From the NCBI GenBank assembly GCA_964006375.1, contig OZ023270.1:56830036-56894035 (forward strand): 64,000 nt of DNA, written 5' to 3'. The translations under genes were made by a program, and so were the position numbers. Every line of letters begins with the position of its first letter. The stretch's first letter is position 1. This document shows, one piece after another, positions 52,733 through 63,920 of the stretch. This DNA is from Tillus elongatus. Its lineage: Eukaryota > Arthropoda > Insecta > Coleoptera > Cleridae. Under the pieces are notes generated by a model. That model had not been told where the DNA came from. It worked only from the letters and a program-made list of their open reading frames with translations, and searched no databases.

Positions 52733-53371
52733 TTAAACGTTGAATGTAACGGCTTCTCCTCCAGACACCAAAATTTATTTCAGATTTCTCTTACTCCCGA
52801 CGCGTTTCGACACTCCAAGAGGTCATCCTCAGGAGATAAATCTAATAAACATAAACAAGATAGGTCTGTCAGAAAAACATTAGTTTTTCCGGTAGGCAAT
52901 TGTGCATGTCAGAGCACAATGATGACAAGGTGATCCTCACAGAAAAGTCAAAGGTCAAAGTCACAAGTCACATAGGAAACAGCGACCAACAGTCAAGTTA
53001 AAATCTAAAAAACTACAGATGCAGTAACAACAGTTAAAAATGTTAAGTTAAACATGCAACTGCGTTAACAAAGCTAAAAGCATCAAGCAACTGAAAAGCA
53101 CTGAGAGTCACAAAACTGCCAAAGTATAATAATTGATATTTTTGAACACTAAATAAACAAGCCTATTGTTGAGGCAAAAAAGCAAAGCCAATGAGTGAAA
53201 CTGACAGGTTAAACAACATAGCAGGCAGGCAAAGTCAAGCAAGAAAACCAATGAGAACTGTCAGGGCAAAGAAAACTGTGAAAACATTAAGTAAAAAGAA
53301 ATGAGCCATACTCACTTGAACAATTCTCAAAAATGTCTGGAGGAGAAGCCGTTACATTCAACGTTTAATTA
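52733..53371. mobile_element. ~640-bp element with 36-bp terminal inverted repeats and a hammerhead motif
   Basis: The plus strand begins AATTAAACGTTGAATGTAAC... with CTTCTCCTCCAGAC, and the exact reverse complement closes it at 53336-53371. The interior is A-rich and non-coding. A hammerhead motif lies 60 bp from the left end. It looks like a non-autonomous retroelement; Penelope-like elements with hammerheads in terminal repeats are the nearest known analogy. Confidence 0.7.
52796..52835 (-). ncRNA. Hammerhead ribozyme motif, second sequence type
   Basis: Minus strand: CTC, CTGAGGA, T, GACCTC-TTG-GAG(T)GTC (six pairs with one bulged T), GAAAC, GCG, TC, GGG. Stem III would be three pairs (A-T, C-G, G-C) with no loop, so a single copy is unlikely to fold well and a dimer may be needed. 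Sequence outside the core is unrelated to the 57.5-kb type. Confidence 0.65.
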
Positions 53372-53446
53372 TATGACATTATTTAACAAATTTTAATAGC
53401 TCCTTCTCAATAATTTAATTATATTAGAATAAAGATGAAAGTCTAC

Positions 53447-53943
<497 letters not shown>

Positions 53944-54035
<92 letters not shown>
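53944..54035. repeat. (AT)n microsatellite, 92 bp
   Basis: Follows the second tandem unit. Confidence 0.97.
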
Positions 54036-54038
<3 letters not shown>

Positions 54039-54659
54039 TACGAAGCTTCTACACCACCTAGAAATTTCCACTGAAAAATTCTTTTCGAAGGCTAAGTTCG
54101 TTAGCCACTTCGGATAGTGGAATTTTTCCGAAATTAAATTTAACAGAATTTGAAGATGCTGCGAAATCTCTTCGCTGTTGTTAGAAAAGGAGATTACTGT
54201 GTGGTATAAAGTTAAATGAAATAAACAAAGATGGATATAATACATGATTTAGTCGTTGCCATTAGTGTTTCCAATCAACAGAATGTCACAAAATTTGATT
54301 GATATATTAAACCGTTGAAAAATTCAGATGCTTTGTTTTGTAGTGAATTGTTTAAAATCAGCTACTTACATTCTACGTGTGCGTGTGCGTGTGCCCGCGC
54401 AAAATGATGCAATTTGAAAGTTATCCATCATCCGTAGACTAAATTTAACATAAATGTGTTTAAACAGGTTCCACGACATGCTTAAGAGATAAGGTAAGTT
54501 GCGTCCTGTATTGCAAAACTTGTGAAAACTCGCTACTAAAGCGCAGTTGCTACGTCTAGACTTTTTTTACATTATTCTAGAGAGGGGCACAGAATTTGTA
54601 TATTTAATATAGGATCACATTTTTCTTGTAATACCTATTTGAAAATATAAACTTATTTT
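54036..54659. other. Unassigned AT-rich DNA
   Basis: The first ~100 bp (AAGTTCGTTAGCCACTTCGG) may be diverged family R; nothing else was recognised. Confidence 0.4.
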
Positions 54660-54823
54660 ACAACAAATGACAGACTAGTGAATTTGATGATTAGTGAATT
54701 TTCTTTTAAAAAAAATTCACTAATGAGGAGATCCCGACTTTTGAATTTTGAAAAAATTTCTTCAAATGAGCGCTAATTAGGCCCCCTAGAACACATATCC
54801 AGGGTCAGTTTCGATTTTTATAT

Positions 54824-54913
<90 letters not shown>

Positions 54914-56290
54914 CACATCGATAACTCAAAAAATAATGGGCCGATTTTGACAAAATTTCGTGAATACCTTCCTTTTGTAAGTGGCTTGGATAAGTTCGTT
55001 AGCCAGGAAAATCGGCCGAGGTTTTCCTGGAAAATTGTGTTTTCTTTAGAAAAAAATTCATATCTCCGGAAACATAAAAGTAAGGGCAACCAAATTTGGT
55101 ACATCGTTTTATATCGCTATAGGTAAATTACCTACCAAAATTAGCGCTGTAGGTCGAAAGACAAAAAAGTTATGGGCATTTAAAGAAAAATAAGTTGGGA
55201 TTTTCCTCAAAACGTCAAAGTGATAATTTAAAACGTCAAAATTCGCAACATTTAGGCAAAGAACTTGATTCTAATACGAGCTATGGAAAGAAAATTTCTC
55301 AAGAAGAATGTTTTACAAACCCTGAAGTCTTAGTTCCAACCGTCATTGTCCTTCATTTACTAAAATGTTTCCAGAAAATTCATTTCAAATAGACCCTTTC
55401 TCTGATGCTTGGCAGTAGTCTTAGCTATAGAGTTTGTCGTTTAATGGTATATAATTTTTGTCGAATTTTCGTAAAAAATCAATAAAGCTCAATATATTCG
55501 TTATTCTACAAGATATGAAAAAAAATTGTATACATTAATTATAGGGTGTCTTGAGCTACATCTTAAAAAAATATTTCTACAATCACAGGTTGGCCCATAA
55601 GTCGTTGGTGATACAAATAAATTTTTTTTAGTCGAGAACGCCTTATGTTTTTGCATTTTCCATCGAAATATAATGCATGTTTGTAAGTAAAGAAATTCTG
55701 GACGCAACAAGTGCGTTATGGTAGCGAATTTTGATTAAATGCTTCATATTTGAAAAGCTCAATTTGCTATTAACCTATAAGGTTGACCAAGAAACGGATG
55801 TTTCGGTTACACTTTAAGTTTACTTTCGGAAATTTCTGTACTTTTTCAAACAATAAAGTTATTTTGATGAAACATGGCACATTGTTTTTACTATATATGT
55901 TTTTTTTTAATCGAACACGCCCTATGTTATTGCATTTTTGCATTTTCCATCAAAATATAATACATCTTTGTAAGAAAAAAATTCGGGACGCAGCAAGTGC
56001 GTTATGGTAGCGAATTTTCATTAAATGCTTCAAATTTGAATAGCTCAATTTGCTATTAACCTATATGGTTGACCAGAAAACCAGTTTTTTCTGGAACAAT
56101 TTAAGTTTACTTTCGGAAACTTTTGTACATTTTTAAACAATAAAGTTATTTTGATGAAACATGGCACATTGTTTCTACTATATAGATTATACTGGTAACC
56201 AAATTTGATGCCTGCTTTATTAAAAAACATATTTGCTATTAAAAACATTTTTATGAAAATTCACTACCAAAGCGCACTTGCTTCGTCTCG
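54660..56290 (+). repeat. Family R repeat, longest copy
   Basis: Contains in order: the CACTAATGAGGAGATCCCGA block, the AT tract (54827-54909), AACTCAAAAAATAATGGGCC, ATAAGTTCGTTAGCCAGGAA, then TTGGCCCATAAGTCGTTGG. Two tandem ~280-bp units follow, both with AAGTGCGTTATGGTAGCGAA (about 55708 and 55997) and TTGATGAAACATGGCACATT. Confidence 0.72.
54827..54909. repeat. (AT)n microsatellite, 83 bp
   Basis: Internal to family R, at the same place as the tract at 45944-46083 in the inverted copy. Confidence 0.97.
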
Positions 56291-56325
56291 AAATTTTACA
56301 TTATATAACCACAAAACTATTTTAG

Positions 56326-56664
56326 GTATTGTCGGTAACCACTGTAATTGTGTGTTTTTGTTTCTTTAACGTCGATCTATTTCCACGAATATGGCCAATC
56401 ACCGGCGTCAAGGAGCAATTTTACCATACCATCCTGGAAATTTTGCCGATCCCCAGCCTTTCTGTAAGGAGGGTAGGGAATTTTACGTGCCCAAAATCGC
56501 ATGGACACGGGACCGACGGCTTTACGCCCCCTCTGAAGGGCGGAACGGCGACATTCAAGTTGCTCAAATACAATGAATGCGGCAACGTCGGCTGATATTA
56601 ATGTTACAGTATATACTAAAAAAAGGTAAAAGGAGACCCCAGTACTCTTCGGTTCAGAGGCACG
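56326..56664 (+). repeat. Short interspersed repeat, copy B
   Basis: The counterpart of 9734-10072; GGCTTTACGCCCCCTC and CATGGACACGGGACCGACGG are shared or nearly so. Confidence 0.65.
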
Positions 56665-57400
56665 CGGTCTTATGTAATTAATTTAACCTCATTTAAATAG
56701 CTGGTATAGCTGAAAATGGGGGTAAATCAATTATGCACGTGCAGTATTTATCTTCCTTTAAATGCATGTAGAATTAAGAAAAAAAAAATTTAATGAAAAT
56801 ACAAAAATCAGGTTTTAAAATGCAAATTGCTGGGAAGACATTTGTGCACTTTTTAATAAGGTTTTTGAAAACTGCGGCTAGAAAAAAAAAGTGTACGCAA
56901 AATTGTAATAGTTAAAATCAGCGTTACCGTGTCTGGGAAATAAAGACTTTTACCGTTGTACAAAAATAAGTTTGGAAAGTGTAACATTTTTTTTTCTTTC
57001 ATTAGGTTGGTAACAAACTAAAAACACATAAATACATTAATATTCACTTACAGCTCAGGTCAGGTCAAGTCACAAATATATTTAAAAATTGGAACAAAAA
57101 CAAAAATAGTACTATGCACCAACATGAACCTTCCGTAACTAAAAAGGTTTTTTAGAAGACTGCGATAATATTTAAATATACCTGAATATATACCTGCTCG
57201 TTATAACAAATAACGGTAAAATGACAAAATAAATCAGAAGGACCAACCTCACAAAATTGAGGTGTTAATAATAGCAACAAAGAAATTTTTAAAGGTGTAA
57301 ATATAAAGAGGACCAACAAATTATGTTCGGTCACGGCTGGATTATCTAGAGGTGAACATGGTGTCCTGTCAGTTTCGAATACTCTAGCATTTTTTAAGTA
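56665..57400. other. AT-rich stretch without recognisable genes
   Basis: The largest minus-strand frame (57418-57152) has no family motif and is probably non-coding. Confidence 0.45.
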
Positions 57401-57636
57401 TAAGAACCGAGAACCCAAGACACAGCATAAGTATTATGGTGTGACTTGGGTTCTCCAGCATAAGTATTATGCTGTGCCCAAATCACCAGCAACACATTTT
57501 TAAAGACCTGAAAATCGTTTCATCAACAAAGTTAGCGTCATCAGAGGATGAACATTTCTAGAATTGTCAGGTGATTAAAAATGTGTGATTGTCTACAGTT
57601 GGAGAACTCAAATCACCAGCAACACATTGTTAAAGA

Positions 57637-57677
57637 CCTGACGATCGTTTCACTAACAACGTTAGCGTCATCAGAGG
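57637..57677 (-). ncRNA. Hammerhead ribozyme motif, array unit with intact core (1)
   Basis: Minus strand: CCT, CTGATGA (57674-57668), C, GCTAAC-GTT-GTTAGT, GAAA (57651-57648), C, GATC, GTC, AGG. Stem I CCT/AGG, stem II six pairs, stem III A-T, C-G, G-C. Predicted self-cleavage between 57640 and 57639. Confidence 0.8.
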
Positions 57678-57996
57678 ATGAAAAATTCTAGAATTTTCAG
57701 GTCTTTAAAAATGTGTTGTGTACACTTGGAGAACCCACATCACCAGCAACACATTTTTTCACTAACAAATTTAGCGTCATCGGATGATTAAAATTTCTAG
57801 AATTTTCAAAGCTTTAAAAATGTGTTGTGTACAGATGGAGAACCCAAATCACCAGCGACACATTTTTAAGGACACGACAATCGTTTGACTAACAATGTTA
57901 ACGTCAACAGAGGACGAAAAATCCTAGAATTTTCAATCCGTAAAAATATGTTGTACACTTGGAGGACTCAAATTATCAGCAATACATTTTTAGAGA

Positions 57997-58037
57997 TCCG
58001 ACGATCGTTTCACTAACAAAGTTAGCGTCATCAGAGA
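57997..58037 (-). ncRNA. Hammerhead motif, array unit with intact core (2)
   Basis: CTGATGA, GCTAAC-TTT-GTTAGT, GAAAC and GTC are intact. Stem I is weakened because the ends read TCT and GGA instead of CCT and AGG. Confidence 0.72.
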
Positions 58038-58356
58038 ATGAAAAATTCTAGAATTTTCAGGTCTTTAAAAATGTGTTGTGTACACTTGGAGAACCCACAT
58101 CACCAGCAACACATTTTTTCACTAACAAATTTAGCGTCATCAGATGATTAAAATTTCTAGAATTTTCAAAGCTTTAAAAATGTGTTGTGTACAGATGGAG
58201 AACCCAAATCACCAGCGACACATTTTTAAGGACACGACAATCGTTTGACTAACAATGTTAACGTCAACAGAGGACGAAAAATCCTAGAATTTTCAATCCG
58301 TAAAAATATGTTGTACACTTGGAGGACTCAAATTATCAGCAATACATTTTTAGAGA

Positions 58357-58397
58357 TCCGACGATCGTTTCACTAACAAAGTTAGCGTCATCAGAGA
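58357..58397 (-). ncRNA. Hammerhead motif, array unit with intact core (3)
   Basis: Same sequence as unit 2, 360 bp further on, as part of the duplicated block. Confidence 0.72.
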
Positions 58398-58670
58398 ATG
58401 AAAAATTCTAGAATTTTCAGGTCTTCAAAAATGTGCTGTTCTGTACGTTTGGAGAACTCAAATCACCAGCAATACATTTTTAAAGACCTGAGGATCGTTT
58501 CACTAACATAGTTGGCGTTATCAGATGACGAAAAACTTACCCTCTCATGAAGCTACTATCGTCAAACTTTGTTCGTGAAACGACCGTCAAAGTTTGTTAG
58601 TGAAACGATAATCAGGACTTTAAAAATGCGTCGTGGACAACCCAAATCACCAGCTACACATCTTTAAATA

Positions 58671-58711
58671 CCTGACGATCGTTTCACTAACAAAGTTAGA
58701 GTCATCAGAAG
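58671..58711 (-). ncRNA. Hammerhead motif, array unit with intact core (4)
   Basis: CTGATGA, GAAAC, GTC and AGG are intact; stem II reads TCTAAC-TTT-GTTAGT, so its basal pair is lost (five pairs remain). Confidence 0.7.
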
Positions 58712-58979
58712 ATGAAAATTTCTAGAATTTTCAGGTCTTCAAAAATGTATTGTGTACGCTTGGAGAACTCAAATCACCAGCAACACACTTTTAAAGACCT
58801 GAAAATTCTACAATTTTTCATCCTCTCATGACACCAGCTTTGTTAGTATTCTGCCAGAAACTTGCTGTTTTAATAGACTTAAAAAAGGAGGTGGTTCAGC
58901 GATGTTTTGGTCAAGTTGTGGACCAATTTTTAAAAAATATTTTTTGTTTGAAATGGTATATTCCTGAGCTGGTCCCATT

Positions 58980-59157
58980 TACACCAAGTCAGGATCTGAT
59001 GATGGGATCTCAGGGAAATCGAGCGGAATCCTCTCGGTTTGGCTGGTTGACAGCATCCTCAGACATAAGGATGCTGTCAAGCAGCGAAACTGGTTGCAGA
59101 CAAGTTGAAGAACACCTAGAACATCTAGAATTGAGAAGGGCCAGTTGCTCCAGTTAG
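58980..59157. repeat. Head-to-head hammerhead-like scraps
   Basis: At 59049-59079 an 11-bp hairpin GACAGCATCCT...AGGATGCTGTC. Its left arm, read on the minus strand, starts CTGAGGATGCTG; the right arm continues AAGCAGCGAAACTGG. Together they look like two opposed copies of a third hammerhead type (CTGAGGA, T, GCTG...CAGC, GAAAC), neither complete. Confidence 0.4.
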
Positions 59158-59289
59158 TTTACGCGCTGGCTACGTCCTTTATTTACAGAAACGAAAACCA
59201 ACGGTGAAGCCAGAGAAGTAAGTGTCCAAGTCTGTATGTAGTATCACAATATTCTTAAATATTATTCACCATAGCAGCATTGGTTTTTT

Positions 59290-59697
59290 TATTTCAACAA
59301 CACACCACGAGGGCTTACAGCCTAAATACTATCGTACCGTGGGTGTCGACAAGGAGGAAAGAGGCAACTTGTTAATTCTGGACTTGAAGGTTTGGAGGTT
59401 CGGAGGAGAAGGAAAAACATGCGCCGGCAATGAATTCCACAACTTGAAAGTCCTCGGTACAAAAGAGCGGGCATAACAAGATGTTGTATGTCTGGTGACC
59501 TGGACAGCATTCGCTCTGTTCCCCTGGTCGATCTGTTAGGAGCAGCAGGTGGAGGAACTATGGAAGAAAGCTCCTCTGAGCAGTGCCCGTGCAGATATCT
59601 ATAAAAGAGAGAGATGTCACCAACGGCACGTCGGTGGGCAAGAGATGGCAGCCTTTGGGTGAGAGTAGGGTCACCGATGAGACGTATAGCTCTATAA
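59290..59697 (-). pseudogene. Family J non-LTR element, 3' end only
   Basis: The reverse complement gives the Pro/Ser-rich C-terminus and the 3' end TGTGTTGTTGAAATAAA at 59290-59306. It is cut at 59697, where a plus-strand copy of the same family begins, so the two lie head to head. Confidence 0.78.
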
Positions 59698-62450
59698 TTT
59701 CCCGGGGTATGAGCACCTTACTTCCTTTAGATTGCACGGAGGCGTGTGCGCATACGTCCGTAGCAATCTACCCTGCACCAGACTACCCAATTTAGAAGCT
59801 GGAAGAAAAGACATACTTTGGATGAAACTCTCTCTCAGGGCTGCAACTAAATTCATCTGTTGCATTTACCGGTCACCTTCTGACAACAACTTTGTCCAGC
59901 TCTTCGACTACCTTTCTGAAAAAACCGACCATCTGATGTCTGAATATCCTTCCTCCGAGGTCACTATTCTTGGTGACTTCAATGTCCATAATAAGGAATG
60001 GCTAGGATATTCGAAACCCGATCCACAATGGAGAGCAGCGGAGGCCTTTGCAGTCAGCAATTCTTTAGCCAATATGGTTCAGCAACCTACTTACTTTCCT
60101 CGCATCCCAACACACAGCTCAAATCCATTGGATCTCCTTCTTACTACAAAACCAGAATGCTATAAGATATCAGTTACCGCCCCCCTTGGTCGCTCAGACC
60201 ACGGCATGGTCACTGCTTCCTGTGCAATGCAACCGAGGTCTCACAGTGATCACACCCACGTATCGTTTGGCACTACAACTCCGCGAACTGGTACGAAATG
60301 CGGGATTACTTTTCCTCATTTACATGGGCGTCTGTCTGCTTCTCTCATCATGACATCTCTGATATCTCACAAAACGTCACCGAAATCATTCAAGCTGGCA
60401 TGGAATTATTTATTCCACCTACACAGAAAACCTCTTCAGCCACTCAAAAGCCCTGGTTCTCTAAATCTTGTAACAAGACCAGACTTGAAAAGGTCAAAGC
60501 TCACAAAACGCTTCTACACAATCCCAGTCAAGAAAACCGTCAAGCATTTAACGACACAAGAAACCGCATTCTTTCTGAGGCAAAAAACTCGTTTATTAAC
60601 CTCGTCAAAAACAAAGTCATCTCAAGCTCCAACGGCAGCAAACCCTTCTGGACTCTTGTTAAATGTATTGGGAATAATGTCTGCAAGAGCACGTTCCCAC
60701 CTCTTGTTTGAGGGGATGAAATTGTTTCTACCGCCCGGTGCCAGGCGGAACTTTTTGCATCGTTGTTCGCCGGCAATTCTTCTCTCAACCCACCTCCAAA
60801 TGTTCAACCACCAACAGTCCCCAATGTCGCGCATAAAATGACGGATATCATTTCCAAAACCAAAAAGGTACGAAAGATGCTCTCTTCTCTTAATACCAGG
60901 AAAGCCTCTGACCTTGACGAGATCCCAGCAATTGTTCTCCAAAAATGCGCACTAGAACTTGCTCCTGTCCTGACTCATATGTTTCAGACATCTTACAATA
61001 GAGACATTTTCCCGAGTAACTGGAAAACTGCTAGAGTACAACCCGTCCCCGAGAAAGGATCCAAAGCGCTTCCTAGCAACTACACGCCATTTTCTATCCT
61101 TTCAGTCGTCTCTAAAGTGATGGAAAAGTATATAAACACCGAATTACTAAAATTTCTTGAAAAACACAGTCTAATCCACGACAGTCAGTATGGATTCCGT
61201 CAACGCAGATCAACTGCCGACCTCCTTTCCTTTGTCACCCATTTTTGGAACAAGCTTATGGAACTACAGGGTGAATCCCAGATTGTCGCTCTAGACATAT
61301 CCAAAACATTCGACCAGGTCTGGCACGCATCGCTGCTTAATAAACTTCCGGCCTATGGCCTACCACCAAAACTCTGTACCTGGACAGCAAATTTCCTCTC
61401 CAACCGGAGCATTTCTGTTGTCGTGGATGGCCATTCCTCTAAACTATATCCAATTAATGCACGAGTCGCTCAAGGTTCAGCTTTAGCCCCTACATTGTTT
61501 CTTCTCCACATCAATGACCTCCCCTCTAGCACATCCAACCCAGTTCACAGTTACGCGGACGACCGCACCCTCCACTCAAATATGCAATATTCTAAAGCTG
61601 TCCCTTTAGCCCAATTAGATGAGGATCCCAAACTCATGGAGGGTTGTGTCTTTGTGGATCTCCAAAAAATATTAGACTGGGGAAGTAGAAATCTTGTACA
61701 ATTCAACTCCACCAAATCTCAGTCTTGCTTTCTATCTCATAAGAGATACACCGCCCTAGACCCATCACAATGAACAACCAAGTTATTCAAAGTAATGAGT
61801 CATTTTCACTTGTTGGCATTTCTGTGGATCGAAATCTCAATTGGCACCAAAATATCAAATCAATTGCAGAAGCGGCTGCTAAGAAATTAGGTTTCCTCTT
61901 CAGGGCTCGCAAATACTTTTCACCAGCTAATCGCTACACCTTATATACTTCACAAATAAGGCCAAACCTCGAATACTGCTCCCACATCTTGGGTGTCGCT
62001 GCCGCTTCTACGCTCGCTATCCTGGACTCCATTCAGAAGAGAGCTATGCGTCTCATCGGTGACCCTACCCTCACCCAAAGGCTGCCATCCCTTGCCCGCC
62101 GACGTGCCGTTGGTGACATCTCTCTCTTTTATAGATATCTGCACGGGCACTGCAGAGGAGCTTTCTTCCATAGTTCCTCCACCTGCTGCCCCCAACAGAT
62201 CTACCAAGGGAACAGAACGAATGCACCCTTTTACTGTCCAGGTCACCAGACATAGAACATCTTGTTATGCCCGCTCTTTTGTCCCGACGACTTCCAAGTT
62301 GTGGAATTCTTTACCGGCACATGTTTTCCTTCTCCTCCGAACCTCCAAACCTTCAAGTCCAGAATCAACAAGTTGCCTCTTTCCTCCTTGTCGACACCCA
62401 CGGTACGATAGTATTTAGGCTGCGAGCCCTCGTGGTGTGTTGTTGAAAAA
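59698..62450 (+). pseudogene. Family J non-LTR retrotransposon, nearly complete
   Basis: Starts inside the endonuclease (PGYEHLTSFRLHGGVCAYVR), with EVTILGDFNVHNKEW and the catalytic GRSDHGMVTAS. A frameshift near 60270 leads into the pre-RT region (WASVCFSHHDISDISQN) and an in-frame TGA at 60709-60711 (TCA in the copy at 37139). The RT frame 60763-61773 has NYTPFSILSVVSKVMEKYIN, YGFRQRRSTADLLSFV, ALDISKTFDQVWHASLL, NARVAQGSALAPTLFLLHIN (usual P in VPQG is A) and the catalytic SYADDRTL. Further frameshifts at about 61770 and 62150 precede the C-terminus and the 3' end GTTGTTGAAAAAAAAA. Three frameshifts and one stop: inactive. Confidence 0.86.
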
Positions 62451-62619
62451 AAAAGCCAAGCAATTACGACTATACATACATACAGCATTGTTCAAACAAA
62501 AATAGTAAGTTTTTATATGTATATAATTTAATTTTCAAATTATTATTTGACAAAAAAAGTTGTCTTGAACCACCCTAAGCCACACTTACAACTTCTTTTT
62601 GAAATTTTTGAAAAGGGGT

Positions 62620-62752
62620 TTTCAATAGAAAAAGTATCCGGATACATTATGTATTTAGAATACATTTTGCAACTAAAAGTATCCGTTTCTTGGTATCCAT
62701 ATCTGATATTCAGATACGTTTTACTCGTATCCGAACTCCGAATCCAGCTCTG
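62620..62752 (-). repeat. Possible hAT-type element end
   Basis: The minus strand begins CAGAGCTGGATTCGGAGTTC, resembling hAT termini (CAGAG...). No transposase or second end was found. Confidence 0.3.
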
Positions 62753-62862
62753 GTTGTGGCGAAGTTAGTCAATCACATGATTTTTTTAGTGCTAGTATCC
62801 GAACTCCGAATCCAGCTCTGGTTGTGGCGAAGTTAGTCAATCACATGATTTTTTTAGTGCTA
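62727..62862 (+). repeat. Exact 68-bp tandem duplication
   Basis: Units 62727-62794 and 62795-62862, each starting GTATCCGAACTCCGAATCCA, appear identical. Confidence 0.92.
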
Positions 62863-63249
62863 GTTTTTGCAATAAATTTTAAAACCATATGATTTTTAAA
62901 TAGAAGATGAAGAGATCTTTCAAATGAGGCATCACAAGTGCCTACTTCCCATTTAAAATTTTGAGGATTGCAACCGTACGGAATGGGTTTGAATGTGAGG
63001 GTGATGTTTTCACGTTGCAGAATGTCATTTTTAATCTAAAATTGATGTGTTCCTTGATGTTTTACAAATATGCACATTAACTAAGATGATGAATTTACTC
63101 CATTTGGCTGTCCCACACTGTGTATATGCTTAACAGCGTTAAGAAAATACATGTTTCTGGGTTAGAAAACTGTGTGTTATTTCACACACACAAAAAAACA
63201 CTTGAAATTTTGAATTGCCAAGAAAAACTTTATAATTTGCAAGCAAAAA
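62863..63249. other. AT-rich stretch, no feature seen
   Basis: No motif was recognised. Confidence 0.45.
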
Positions 63250-63920
63250 ATGAGCACCAGAACTTGTTCCTGTGCTGACTCGTCTGTTTCAGACATCTTA
63301 CAATAGCGGCATATTCCTTAGTAACTAGGAAACCGCTCGAGTACAAACCGTCCACAAGAAAGGATCCAAAGCGCTTCCTAGCAACTACAGGCCTATTTCT
63401 CTCCTTTCAGTCGTCTCTAAAGTGATGGAAAGGTATATAAACACCGAATTACTATAATTCCTTGAAAAACACAGTCCAATCCACGACAGGCCGTATGGAT
63501 TCCGTCAGCGCAGATCAACTGCCGACCTCCTTTCTTTTGTCACCCATTCTTGGAACAAGTCTATGGAAGTACACGGTGAATCCCAGATTGTCGCTCTAGA
63601 CATATTCAAAGCATTCGACCAGGCCTGGCACGCAGCGCTGCTTAATAAACTTCCGGCCTATGGCCTACCACGAAAACTCTGTACCTGGACAGCAAATTTC
63701 CTCTCCAACCGGAGCATTTCTGTTGTCGTGGATGGTCATTCCTCTAAACTGTATCCAATTAATGCAGGAGTTCCTCAAGGTTCAGCTTTAGCCCCTACTC
63801 TGTTTCTTCTCTACATCAATGACCTCCTCTCTAGCACATCCAACCCAGTTCACAGTTACGCGGACGACAGCACCCTGCACTCAAATATACAATATTCTAA
63901 GCCTGTCTCTTTAGCCCAAA
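63250..63920 (+). pseudogene. Family J RT fragment
   Basis: Frames carry ELVPVLTRLFQTSYN, SNYRPISLLSVVSKVMERYI, YGFRQRRSTADLLSFVTHSW, ALDIFKAFDQAWHAALL, NAGVPQGSALAPTLFLLYIN and SYADDSTLHSN, i.e. the whole RT palm with an intact YADD. A stop replaces lysine after NTELL near 63450, and another lies near 63330. It is cut at 63920, just after LAQ, so the C-terminus is missing. Confidence 0.82.

Larger units (their letters stand above)
57401..58825 (-). repeat. Tandem array of hammerhead-bearing units (~120 bp, 360-bp higher-order period)
   Basis: The plus strand repeats a unit of the form GGAGAACCCAAATCACCAGC, ACACATTTTTAAAGACCTG, the reverse complement of the hammerhead, GATGAAAAATTCTAGAATTT, TCAGGTCTTTAAAAATGTG. 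There are about ten units. Those at 57661-58020 and 58021-58380 are 360-bp blocks of three subunits that differ at about two positions. An inverted fragment lies at 58555-58617. Flanks match single Penelope-type copies at 46441-46550 and 18337-18430. Confidence 0.85.

Noticed and set aside
57152..57418. 88-codon minus-strand frame as a gene
   Set aside because: No motif, no splice context and AT-rich composition like the surroundings.
57401..58825. CRISPR array
   Set aside because: Units of ~120 bp with diverged subunits and hammerhead folding in a eukaryotic context; no short identical repeats with unique spacers.
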